64,000 bases of DNA from Alphaproteobacteria bacterium. GTDB taxonomy: Bacteria; Pseudomonadota; Alphaproteobacteria; Reyranellales; Reyranellaceae. This document shows, one piece after another, positions 9,304 to 16,908 of this stretch; positions within the stretch are counted from its first letter, which is position 1, and each line of letters begins with the position of its first letter. Below the pieces are notes generated by a model. That model saw only the letters and a list, made by a program, of their open reading frames with translations. It ran no database searches and had not been told where the DNA came from. The DNA lies in the NCBI GenBank assembly GCA_017307275.1, contig JAFKFK010000029.1:1-64000 (forward strand), given 5' to 3'. The translations under genes were made by a program, and so were the position numbers.

Positions 9304-10410
9304 TCAGAGCTTGTTGGCCGCCGACTGGCGCGCCATGAAGTTGTCGAAGGTGTTCTCGGCCACTCGGAACCACAGAACTTCCTCGTTCCGGAACGGCTTC
9401 CAGGAATCGTAAACCTTCTTGAACTTCGGATTCTTGGCAATCGTCTCGGCGTAGAGCTCGTTGGCGGCGTTGAAACACGCTTCCATCACTGACTGCGGGA
9501 ACGGCAGGAACTTCGTGCCGGCCGCGACCAGCTCGCGCAGCGCCTTGGGATTCTGTGCATCATACTTCGCGACCGACCAGCTCACGGTGTCGCCAGAGGC
9601 CACGGCAATGGCTTCCTTGTAAGGCGCCGGCAACGCGTCGAACGCCTTGTCGCCGCAGTAGAGCGACAGCGCCGCGCAGCCTTCCCACCAGCCGGGGTAG
9701 TAGTAGTACGGCGCCACCTTGTTGAAGCCGAGCTTCTGGTCGTCGTACGGACCCACCCACTCGGCCGCGTCGATCGTGCCCTTCTCAAGCGCCGGATAGA
9801 TGTCGCCGCCCGCGATCTGCTGCGGCACCACGCCGAGTTTTGCCATCACCTGGCCTGCGAAGCCGCCGATGCGCATCTTCACGCCCTTCATGTCTTCGGG
9901 CGTCTTGATCTCCTTGCGCCACCAGCCGCCCATCTGCGCGCCGGTGTGGCTCATCAGGAAGGAGGTCATCTTGTAGTCTTTGTAGAACTCGCGCATCAGC
10001 TCGAGCCCGCCACCATGATAGACCCAGGCATTGTGCTGGCGCGTGTTCAGGCCGAACGGCAGTGCGGTGTCGAAGGCGAAGGTCGGGTCCTTGCCGACGT
10101 AGTAATACGAAGCCGTGTGGCCGCACTCGACGGTCTCGTTCTGTACGGCATCGACGACCTGCAGGCCGGGGACGATTTCGCCGGCGGCGAATACGCGGAT
10201 CTGGAACTTGTTGTCAGTCAGTGCGGCGACGCGCTTGGCGAAGAATTCACCGGCACCGTAGATCGTGTCGAGCGACTTCGGGAAGCTCGACGCCATGCGC
10301 CACTTCACTTCAGGCAGGGACTGAGCAACCGCTGGCGCGGCGAGCGCACTTGCAGCGGCCATTGTCGCGCCACCGACGCCGGCGGTGCGCATGAATTTGC
10401 GACGTTGCAT
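9304..10410 (-). CDS. TRAP substrate-binding protein, TakP-like (copy 3)
   Basis: A 368-residue protein starting at the ATG at 10410 (MQRRKFMRTAGVGGA), which gives a proper twin-arginine signal cleaved near APAVAQ. The frame is open further upstream but would add 30 non-signal residues. A GGGAG ribosome binding site lies about ten bases upstream. The core blocks (SSFPKSLDTIYGAGEFF, GAQMGGWWRKEIKT, MRIGGFAG, AAEWVGPYDDQKLGFN) retain the TakP-type ligands. It is the closest relative of the next gene: both read HNAWVYHGGGLELMREFYKD before the binding Gln, which points to recent tandem duplication. Confidence 0.93.
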   Translation of the reverse strand: MQRRKFMRTAGVGGATMAAASALAAPAVAQSLPEVKWRMASSFPKSLDTIYGAGEFFAKRVAALTDNKFQIRVFAAGEIVPGLQVVDAVQNETVECGHTASYYYVGKDPTFAFDTALPFGLNTRQHNAWVYHGGGLELMREFYKDYKMTSFLMSHTGAQMGGWWRKEIKTPEDMKGVKMRIGGFAGQVMAKLGVVPQQIAGGDIYPALEKGTIDAAEWVGPYDDQKLGFNKVAPYYYYPGWWEGCAALSLYCGDKAFDALPAPYKEAIAVASGDTVSWSVAKYDAQNPKALRELVAAGTKFLPFPQSVMEACFNAANELYAETIAKNPKFKKVYDSWKPFRNEEVLWFRVAENTFDNFMARQSAANKL

Positions 10411-10483
10411 CTGAAAAAAACTCCCTAAGCTCTCTTTCTTCGAGCGCGTCCTTTGCGACGCGAACCGCGTTTTGCGGAGCGAG

Positions 10484-10512
10484 TTTATCGCATGGCGCAA
10501 CAGGGATGGAAA
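10484..10512 (-). promoter_or_regulatory. Candidate promoter of dctP copy 3, in a duplicated 20-mer
   Basis: On the minus strand a TTTCCA -35-like hexamer (10507-10512) and a GATAAA -10-like hexamer (10484-10489) are separated by 17 bases. The spacer and -10 lie within a 20-base sequence at 10486-10505 that recurs exactly at 11771-11790 at almost the same distance from the start of copy 4. Conservation between the two supports a regulatory role; the hexamer assignment is inference. Confidence 0.5.
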
Positions 10513-10591
10513 GCTAGTTGCTACCTCCCTGAAGACAAATGGGAATCCCCACCGAAGAAGGTCTTTTATACTTATTTTTCAAAGACTTGGG

Positions 10592-11698
10592 TCACAGCTT
10601 TCCGGCGGCCGACTGGCGCGCCATGAAGGTGTCGAAGGTGTTCTCGACGACGCGGAACCACAGCACCTCTTCGGCGCGAAACGGCTTCCACGACTCGTAG
10701 ACCTTCTTGAACCTCGGGTTCTTGGCGCTCGTCTCGGCGTAGATCTCGTTGGCGGCAGTGAAGGCCGCTTCCATCATTGCCTGGGAAAACGGCAGGACCT
10801 TCGCACCGCCCGCAATCAGCTCCCGCAGGGCACGCGGGTTCTGTGCGTCGTACTTGGCGAGCGACCATCCTACCGTATCGCCAGCCGCGACGGAGATCGC
10901 CTCCTTGTAAGCCGGTGGCAGCGCCTCGAACGCCTTGTCGCCACAGTAGAGCGAGATGGCCGTGCTGCCTTCCCACCATCCCGGATAGTAGTAGTACGGC
11001 GCGACCTTGTAGAAGCCGAGCTTCAGGTCGTCGTAGGGACCGACCCATTCGGCGGCATCGATCGTGCCCTTCTCCAGCGCCGGATAGATGTCACCGGCAG
11101 CGATCTGCTGCGGCACCACACCGAGCTTCGCCAGCACTTGGCCGGCAAAACCGCCGACGCGAAACTTCAACCCCTTCAGATCGTCGAGCGTCTTGATCTC
11201 CTTGCGGAACCAGCCGCCCATCTGCGCGCCCGTGTGTCCCACCAGGAAGGACGTCATCTTGTAGTCCTTGTAGAACTCGCGCATCAGCTCGAGTCCGCCA
11301 CCGTGATAGACCCAGGCATTGTGCTGGCGGGTGTTCAGTCCGAACGGCAGCGCCGTGTCGAAGGCGAACGTCGGATCCTTGCCGACATAGTAGTAGGCGC
11401 CCGTGTGACCGCACTCGACGGTCTCGTTCTGTACGGCGTCGACGACCTGCAAGGCCGGGACGATCTCGCCGGCAGCGAAGGAGCGGATCTGGAACTTGTT
11501 GTCGGTCAGCACCGCGACGCGCTTGGTGAAGAATTCGCCGGCGCCGTAGATCGCATCGAGAGACTTCGGAAAGCTCGACGCCATGCGCCACTTCACCTCG
11601 GGCATGGACTGGGCAATGGCAGGTGCTGCGAGCGCACCAGCCGCGACCGCTGACGCGCCACCGACGCCAGCCGTGCGCAAGAACTTGCGACGTTGCAT
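10592..11698 (-). CDS. TRAP substrate-binding protein, TakP-like (copy 4)
   Basis: A 368-residue paralogue very close to copy 3. It has the Tat signal MQRRKFLRTAGVGGA with cleavage near APAIAQ and an AGGGAG ribosome binding site upstream. The core blocks are SSFPKSLDAIYGAGEFF, GAQMGGWFRKEIKT, FRVGGFAG and AAEWVGPYDDLKLGFYKVA. The N-terminal lobe is almost the same as in copy 3, including the region before the binding Gln (SFLVGHTGAQ against SFLMSHTGAQ). Differences concentrate in the second lobe, for example YKVAPYYYYPGWWEGSTAIS. All presumed 2-oxoacid ligands are present. No clear terminator follows; only a weak AT-rich repeat (GTCTTT/AAAGAC, 10561-10586) lies between this gene and copy 3. 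Confidence 0.93.
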   Translation of the reverse strand: MQRRKFLRTAGVGGASAVAAGALAAPAIAQSMPEVKWRMASSFPKSLDAIYGAGEFFTKRVAVLTDNKFQIRSFAAGEIVPALQVVDAVQNETVECGHTGAYYYVGKDPTFAFDTALPFGLNTRQHNAWVYHGGGLELMREFYKDYKMTSFLVGHTGAQMGGWFRKEIKTLDDLKGLKFRVGGFAGQVLAKLGVVPQQIAAGDIYPALEKGTIDAAEWVGPYDDLKLGFYKVAPYYYYPGWWEGSTAISLYCGDKAFEALPPAYKEAISVAAGDTVGWSLAKYDAQNPRALRELIAGGAKVLPFSQAMMEAAFTAANEIYAETSAKNPRFKKVYESWKPFRAEEVLWFRVVENTFDTFMARQSAAGKL

Positions 11699-11768
11699 CT
11701 TGGAAATTCTCCCTAGGACTTCTTGTTTTGACCCGGCCTTGAACCGAGCCGCTTCTTACGGCGGGAGA

Positions 11769-11797
11769 ATTATCGCATGGCGCAACAGGGCCAAAAA
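11769..11797 (-). promoter_or_regulatory. Candidate promoter of dctP copy 4, in a duplicated 20-mer
   Basis: The minus strand shows a good -10-like GATAAT (11769-11774) and, 17 bases upstream, a weak TTTTTG -35-like hexamer (11792-11797). The exact 20-mer shared with the region before copy 3 covers 11771-11790. The -35 position coincides with the T-tract of the terminator of copy 5, so the two genes are packed terminator-to-promoter. Confidence 0.45.
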
Positions 11798-11825
11798 TAA
11801 AGAAACCCCGCCGAAGCGGGGTTTC
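11793..11825 (-). terminator. Rho-independent terminator of the fifth dctP gene
   Basis: Perfect 10-bp stem GAAACCCCGC/GCGGGGTTTC with loop CGAA. On the minus strand it is followed by TTTATTTTT. It lies 24 bases after the stop at 11850. The loop and GC core are the same as in the terminator after copy 3. Confidence 0.9.
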
Positions 11826-11849
11826 CAGGGTCTTCTCGGACGAGGCCGA

Positions 11850-12956
11850 TCAGAGCTTATTGGCCGCCGACTGACGCGCCATGAAGTTGTCCAGCGTGTT
11901 CTCGGCAACGCGGAACCACAGCACCTCTTCGCCACGGAACGGCTTCCACGACTCGAAGATCTTCTTGAACTTCGGGTTCTTCTCGTTGAGCGAGGCGAAG
12001 ACCTCGTTCGTCGCGTTGAAGCAGGCTTCCAGGATCTGCGGCGAGAACGGCATCAGCTTGGTGCCGGCGGCGACCAGCTCGCGGACCGCCTTGGGGTTCT
12101 GCGCGTCATACTTGGAGAGCATCGAGGTGTGGGCCTTGGCGGCGGCCGCCTCCACGATCGCCTGGTAGGACTTCGGCAGTTCCGCCCACTTCGCAGTGTT
12201 CACATAAGCCGAGAGCTGCGGGCCGGCTTCCCACCAGCCGGGGTAGTAGTAGTACGGCGCCACCTTGTTGAAGCCGAGCTTCTGGTCGTCATACGGACCC
12301 ACCCACTCGGCGGCGTCGATCGTGCCCTTCTCCAGCGCCGGATAGATGTCGCCGCCCGCGATCTGCTGCGGCACCACGCCGAGCTTCGTCAGCACCTCGC
12401 CCGCAAAGCCGCTGACGCGGAACTTCAGGCCCTTGAGGTCGTCGACAGTCTTGATCTCCTTGCGGAACCAGCCGCCCATCTGTGCGCCGGTGTTACCGCA
12501 CGGAATGGAGTAAATGTTGTAGTCCTTGAAGAAGTCGTTCATGAGCTGGCGGCCACCGCCCCAGTTCATCCACGCATCCTGCTGGCGCGCGTTGAGACCG
12601 AACGGCACCGCGCAATCGAGTGCGAACGTCAGGTCCTTGCCGACATAGTAGTAGGACGCGGTGTGACCCATCTCGACCGTGCCGTTCTGCACGGCGTCTG
12701 CCACCTGCAGGCCCGGGACGATCTCGCCGGCCGCGAACAGACGGATCTGGAACTTGCCGTCGGTCGCTTCGGAAACGTACTTGGTGAAGATCTCGGCCGA
12801 ACCGAAGATCGTGTCGAGCGCCTTGGGGAAGCTCGACGCCATGCGCCACTTCAGCTCGGGCGAGGACTGAGCGATGGCGGGCGCGGCCAGCGTGCCGGCG
12901 GCTGCCACCGTGGCCGTGCCGATGCCGGCCGTGCGGATGAACTTACGACGTTGCAT
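11850..12956 (-). CDS. TRAP substrate-binding protein, TakP-like (copy 5)
   Basis: A 368-residue protein. The ATG at 12956 gives the Tat signal MQRRKFIRTAGIGTA with cleavage near APAIAQ; an upstream in-frame extension lacks signal character. Blocks are SSFPKALDTIFGSAEIF, GAQMGGWFRKEIKT, FRVSGFAG, AAEWVGPYDDQKLGFN and YYYYPGWWEAG. The segment before the binding Gln is distinct (YSIPCGNTGAQ). The C-terminal end (ENTLDNFMARQSAANKL) is shared with copies 3 and 4. It is the first gene of the array in transcription order and lies 90 bases downstream of uppP. Confidence 0.93.
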   Translation of the reverse strand: MQRRKFIRTAGIGTATVAAAGTLAAPAIAQSSPELKWRMASSFPKALDTIFGSAEIFTKYVSEATDGKFQIRLFAAGEIVPGLQVADAVQNGTVEMGHTASYYYVGKDLTFALDCAVPFGLNARQQDAWMNWGGGRQLMNDFFKDYNIYSIPCGNTGAQMGGWFRKEIKTVDDLKGLKFRVSGFAGEVLTKLGVVPQQIAGGDIYPALEKGTIDAAEWVGPYDDQKLGFNKVAPYYYYPGWWEAGPQLSAYVNTAKWAELPKSYQAIVEAAAAKAHTSMLSKYDAQNPKAVRELVAAGTKLMPFSPQILEACFNATNEVFASLNEKNPKFKKIFESWKPFRGEEVLWFRVAENTLDNFMARQSAANKL

Positions 12957-13046
12957 TGAATTGGACTCCACTCGTGTGGCGGAACGGCATGACATACCGC
13001 CCGAATTGCGCGCCTTATGACACGCACGCCACACAGGACGAAAGGT

Positions 13047-13853
13047 TCAACGCATGAGCAATAAGGCGAGCGCCAATGCGCCCACTGCAATGCGATACCA
13101 AGCGAAGACAGTGAAGCCATGACGGCTGATGAAACGGACGAAGGCGCCGACCACCAGAAATGCCGACACAAAAGCCGCCGCGAAGCCCAGGACGATGATG
13201 CCGCCATCGTCCCAGTTCAGAGACGACCAGTTCTTGTAGAGATCGTAGACGGTCGCGCCGAGCATCGTCGGCATCGCCAGGAAGAACGAGAATTCCGCCG
13301 CAGTCGCACGATCCACGCGGAAAACACGCGCGCCCATGATGGTGGCGCCGGCGCGGCTGACACCCGGGATCATGGCGAGGCATTGGCACAGCCCAATCAG
13401 CAACGCGGTCTTGAAATCGACCTCATCGAGCGATTTTACGCGCGGGCGCTGCGCGTATCGTTCGATCACCAGGATCGCTACTCCTCCCACAATCAAGGCA
13501 ATCGCCACGACCATAGGATCGAACAACACCGACTTGATGTACTTGTGCGCGAACACGCCGACGATGGCCGCTGGCAGGAAAGCGATGCCGATCGCTGCTG
13601 CGAAGCGCATCGCAGGCTTCTGCCGCTCGATCACGCCGGATGCGGTCGCCCAGATCTTGCGACGATAGAGCAAACAGACGGCCAGGATCGCGCCGAGTTG
13701 GATGACGATTTCGAACACCTTGCCGGGTGGCCCCTGGAAGTTCAGCACTTCCCCGGCAAGGATGATGTGGCCTGTCGAGGAGACGGGCAGGAACTCGGTA
13801 AGGCCTTCGATAACGCCGATCAGCAGCGCCTTCCAGATCAGCGTCAGGTCCAT
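13047..13853 (-). CDS. uppP: Undecaprenyl-diphosphatase (UppP/BacA)
   Basis: Integral membrane enzyme of 268 residues that converts undecaprenyl diphosphate to the monophosphate for cell-wall lipid carrier recycling. The family's two conserved regions are clear: GLTEFLPVSSTGHIILA near residue 18, and PGVSRAGATIMGARVFRVDR with the catalytic Ser/Arg, near residue 165. About eight hydrophobic segments are visible. The start lies just two bases after the parC stop, so it is co-transcribed with parC. Confidence 0.97.
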   Translation of the reverse strand: MDLTLIWKALLIGVIEGLTEFLPVSSTGHIILAGEVLNFQGPPGKVFEIVIQLGAILAVCLLYRRKIWATASGVIERQKPAMRFAAAIGIAFLPAAIVGVFAHKYIKSVLFDPMVVAIALIVGGVAILVIERYAQRPRVKSLDEVDFKTALLIGLCQCLAMIPGVSRAGATIMGARVFRVDRATAAEFSFFLAMPTMLGATVYDLYKNWSSLNWDDGGIIVLGFAAAFVSAFLVVGAFVRFISRHGFTVFAWYRIAVGALALALLLMR

Positions 13854-13855
13854 TC

Positions 13856-16096
13856 TTAGTCCTTGAACCGTTTAGCGCGCGGCCAGCCCTTCTCCGGCAT
13901 GCGCCCCGCCTGCGCGCGTTCACCGCGCCAGAACTTCAGCTCGCTGGCCGGGATCACTCGGTTGCCCCAGGGCAGCCCCTCCGAAAGCTTGAATGCCTGC
14001 GCATCCGCCAGGTGGTCGCCCTTGGACTTCTGCAGCAACACGCCGCGGCCGCGCCCCATTTCGGGAACCTCAGCGAGCGGGAAGATCAGGAGTTTGCGGC
14101 CTTCGCTGAGCGCCGCCACCGAATCGGCATTTTCCGGTACGATCGAGAATGCCTGGGCCTTCTCCTTGTCGGCGAGGTTAAGGACCTGCTTGCCGTTCTT
14201 GGTCTGCGCCACGACATCGTCTTCGGGCACGATGAAGCCACGGCCAGCATCAGACGCCACGAAGAACTTGCGCCCGCCCTTCAGCACGATGAGCTGCACG
14301 ATGTCCTGCTCGTTGCCGAGCTCGATCATCAGCCGAATCGGTTCGCCATGGCCGCGCGCACTGGGCAGGCGGTCGCAGCCCAATGTGTAGAAGCGACCAT
14401 TGGTGGCGAACACCAGCACCTTGTCCGTCGACTGCGCATGGATCGCAAAACGCGGCCCGTCGCCTTCCTTGAACTTGAGGTCGGCCGCGGCCTTGTCGTC
14501 GAGATGGCCCTTGGCGGCGCGGATCCAGCCCTTCTCGGACAGGATCACCGTCATCGGCTCGCGCTCGACGAAATCCTCGATTGCGTGTTCGATCTCGGCC
14601 GGTGCATCGGCCAACTCGGTACGGCGACGGCCGAGTTCGGTCTTGCCGCCGAACTTCTTCTTGGTCTCCCGAGTTTCCTCGGCGATCGCCTCCCACTGCA
14701 GGTCGTCGCTCTTCAGCAGCTCCTTGAGCGTCTTGCGCTCGGCCGAGAGCTTCTTGTGCTCGCCGCGGATCTCGAACTCTTCGAGCCGGCGCAGCGCGCG
14801 CAGCCGCATGTTCAGGATCGACTCGGCCTGCAGGTCTGTCAGCCCGAAGGCCTTGATCATCTTGGGCTTGGGCTCGTCCTCCTCGCGGATGATCTTGATC
14901 AGCTTGTCGAGGTTGAGATAGGCGATCAGGTAGCCGTCGAGGATCTCCAGCCGGCGCTCGATCTCAGCCAGCCGGTAGGTCGACCGGCGCACCAGCACTT
15001 CGCGGCGGTGATCGAGGAAGGCCTGCAGCGCCTCGCGCAGGTTCATCACGCGCGGCGTGTTGTCCTTGTCGAGGACGTTGAGGTTCAGCGGAAAGCGGAT
15101 CTCGAGGTCGCTGAGCTTGTAGAGCTGCTCCATGAGCAGTTCGGCCGGCACGTTGCCGGTGCGTGGCTCCAGCACGATGCGCACGTCGTCGGCCGACTCG
15201 TCGCGCACGTCTTCCAGGATCGGCAGCTTCTTGGCGTTGATGATCTCGGCGATGCGCTCGATCAGCCGGCCCTTCTGCACCTGGTACGGAATTTCCGTGA
15301 CGATGATCCGGTATTGCCCGCGCGGAAGCTGTTCGACTTCCCACTTGGCGCGCAGACGGAAGGCACCGCGGCCGGTCTTGTAGGCCTCGACGATCGACTC
15401 GCGCGGCTCGACCAGGATGCCGCCGGTCGGGAAGTCCGGTCCCTTGACCAGATCGACCAGGGTCTCGATGCGCGAGTTCGGCGTCTTGATGAGATGCAAC
15501 AGCGCATCGCACAGCTCGCCGGCATTGTGCGGCGGGATCGAGGTCGCCATGCCGACGGCGATGCCGGCAGCACCATTGGCCAGCAGATTGGGAAAGCCGC
15601 CGGGCAGCACGACCGGCTCTTCCGTCGAGCCGTCGTAGTTCGGCCGAAAGTCGACCGCGTTCTCGTCGATGCCGCCCAGCAACGCCTCGGCCACCGCCGT
15701 GAGACGCGCCTCGGTGTAACGCATCGCGGCCGGGTTATCGCCGTCGATGTTGCCGAAGTTGCCTTGCCCCTCGATCAGCGGATAGCGGGCGGCAAAATCC
15801 TGCGCGAGGCGCACCAGCGCGTCGTAAATCGACTGGTCGCCGTGCGGGTGGTATTGGCCGATCACGTCGCCAACCACGCGCGCGCTCTTCTTGAAGGCGC
15901 TGTTGGGGTCGAGCCGCAACTGGCGCATGGCGTAGAGCAGCCGGCGATGGACGGGCTTCAGGCCATCGCGCACATCGGGCAATGACCGCGACATGATGGT
16001 CGACAGTGCATAGGAAAGGTAGCGCTCCTGGAGCGCTTGCCCGAACTGCACCGGCTTGACCGCCGCGAGTGGAACGACGTTGTTGCGCTTTGCCAT
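13856..16096 (-). CDS. parC: DNA topoisomerase IV subunit A
   Basis: Decatenating type II topoisomerase, breakage-reunion subunit, 746 residues (ParC size rather than GyrA). The catalytic Tyr is Y127 in AAMRYTEARL. The winged-helix core and the tower and coiled-coil domains follow, with GGFPNLLANGAAGIAVGMAT as a family signature. The C-terminal region has only a partial beta-pinwheel, as expected for ParC. The quinolone-determining motif reads HPHGDQSIYDA, with Gln at position 88 where E. coli ParC has Ser80. It is followed directly by uppP and preceded 52 bases upstream by recO. Confidence 0.95.
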   Translation of the reverse strand: MAKRNNVVPLAAVKPVQFGQALQERYLSYALSTIMSRSLPDVRDGLKPVHRRLLYAMRQLRLDPNSAFKKSARVVGDVIGQYHPHGDQSIYDALVRLAQDFAARYPLIEGQGNFGNIDGDNPAAMRYTEARLTAVAEALLGGIDENAVDFRPNYDGSTEEPVVLPGGFPNLLANGAAGIAVGMATSIPPHNAGELCDALLHLIKTPNSRIETLVDLVKGPDFPTGGILVEPRESIVEAYKTGRGAFRLRAKWEVEQLPRGQYRIIVTEIPYQVQKGRLIERIAEIINAKKLPILEDVRDESADDVRIVLEPRTGNVPAELLMEQLYKLSDLEIRFPLNLNVLDKDNTPRVMNLREALQAFLDHRREVLVRRSTYRLAEIERRLEILDGYLIAYLNLDKLIKIIREEDEPKPKMIKAFGLTDLQAESILNMRLRALRRLEEFEIRGEHKKLSAERKTLKELLKSDDLQWEAIAEETRETKKKFGGKTELGRRRTELADAPAEIEHAIEDFVEREPMTVILSEKGWIRAAKGHLDDKAAADLKFKEGDGPRFAIHAQSTDKVLVFATNGRFYTLGCDRLPSARGHGEPIRLMIELGNEQDIVQLIVLKGGRKFFVASDAGRGFIVPEDDVVAQTKNGKQVLNLADKEKAQAFSIVPENADSVAALSEGRKLLIFPLAEVPEMGRGRGVLLQKSKGDHLADAQAFKLSEGLPWGNRVIPASELKFWRGERAQAGRMPEKGWPRAKRFKD

Positions 16097-16148
16097 TTAC
16101 CGGACGTGAGGGGAACCGGCCGCAATTCTCGTCACGGCCATTGTTATT

Positions 16149-16865
16149 CTAGCGTTGGAGCGACTCCATAAATCTCGACCGCGCGGGAGGCAAGGGCTTG
16201 TTGTGTGGCCAAAACACGTGCCGCTCGAGGAAATAGCCCGTCAGGTCGAGACCTTGGCGCAACTCATTGTCATCGGACGGTAATCCGCCGGTGGATAGAA
16301 ATCCGGGCAGCGGCAGGAGCTTCTCCTTGTAGGGGCCCGCCACGGCCCGCGACACCGCCCTGCCTGTCTTGGGCGAGACATAGGCCAGGTCCTCCGTTGT
16401 CCCGGTGGCTGCGCATTTCTCGAGGTCGAGCCCGAAGCCCAGTTCCTGCAGCAGCCCCAGTTCCAGCCGCACATAGAGAACCGGCCAGCCGGGATGGCCC
16501 AGCACGCCCAGAAAGGCACGGAAGCCGTCGAACATCGCCGGATGCGGTTCGCGCTCGGGAAGAGCGGCATCGACGACGGCGCAAGCAGCCGCCAGCCCCG
16601 ACAGTTCGACTGCACTATCGAGAACCTGCGCGGCATGGGCTTCCCGCAGCTCGCCGGAATAATTGCCGAGCTGTTCGGAAAGCCGCGCCCTCCAGGCGAC
16701 TTCGACGAGATTGCCGGACTGCCACACGGGACGGGCACGGCGCGAGATGCCACCCGGGACGAAGCCGGCGTGGCGACCATGCTCGCGCGTCAGCAACGAC
16801 ACGACGAGCCCATTCTCGCCATGAGGCCGCGCCGTCAGCACGATGCCATCGTCCGTCCAATCCAT
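16149..16865 (-). CDS. recO: DNA repair protein RecO
   Basis: RecF-pathway mediator of 238 residues. The ATG at 16865 (MDWTDDGIVLTARPHGENG) starts the OB-fold domain in the usual way; the frame stays open for 74 codons upstream into the phoD region, but that part has no family similarity. Conserved features are VVSLLTREHGRHAGFVPGG, LYVRLELGLLQELGFGLDL and the C-terminal PLPPARSRF. The zinc-finger cysteines found in some RecO proteins are mostly missing. It is divergent from phoD, with 43 bases between the starts. Confidence 0.92.
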   Translation of the reverse strand: MDWTDDGIVLTARPHGENGLVVSLLTREHGRHAGFVPGGISRRARPVWQSGNLVEVAWRARLSEQLGNYSGELREAHAAQVLDSAVELSGLAAACAVVDAALPEREPHPAMFDGFRAFLGVLGHPGWPVLYVRLELGLLQELGFGLDLEKCAATGTTEDLAYVSPKTGRAVSRAVAGPYKEKLLPLPGFLSTGGLPSDDNELRQGLDLTGYFLERHVFWPHNKPLPPARSRFMESLQR

Positions 16866-16908
16866 GCGCGTGTATGCCGCGTTTGGCGAAATCGCGCTAG
16901 GTTGGGGC

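Noticed and set aside
12973..13034. 8-bp inverted repeat (GTGTGGCG/CGCCACAC) between uppP and dctP copy 5
   Set aside because: The arms are short with a 45-base loop and no T-tract, so it is likely chance in GC-rich DNA.
14012..15985. Long open frame (about 650 codons) on the plus strand opposite parC
   Set aside because: It is a shadow of the GC-rich parC gene: parC has all family motifs in its own frame, and the antisense translation shows no domain, only Arg/Leu/Asp-rich composition.
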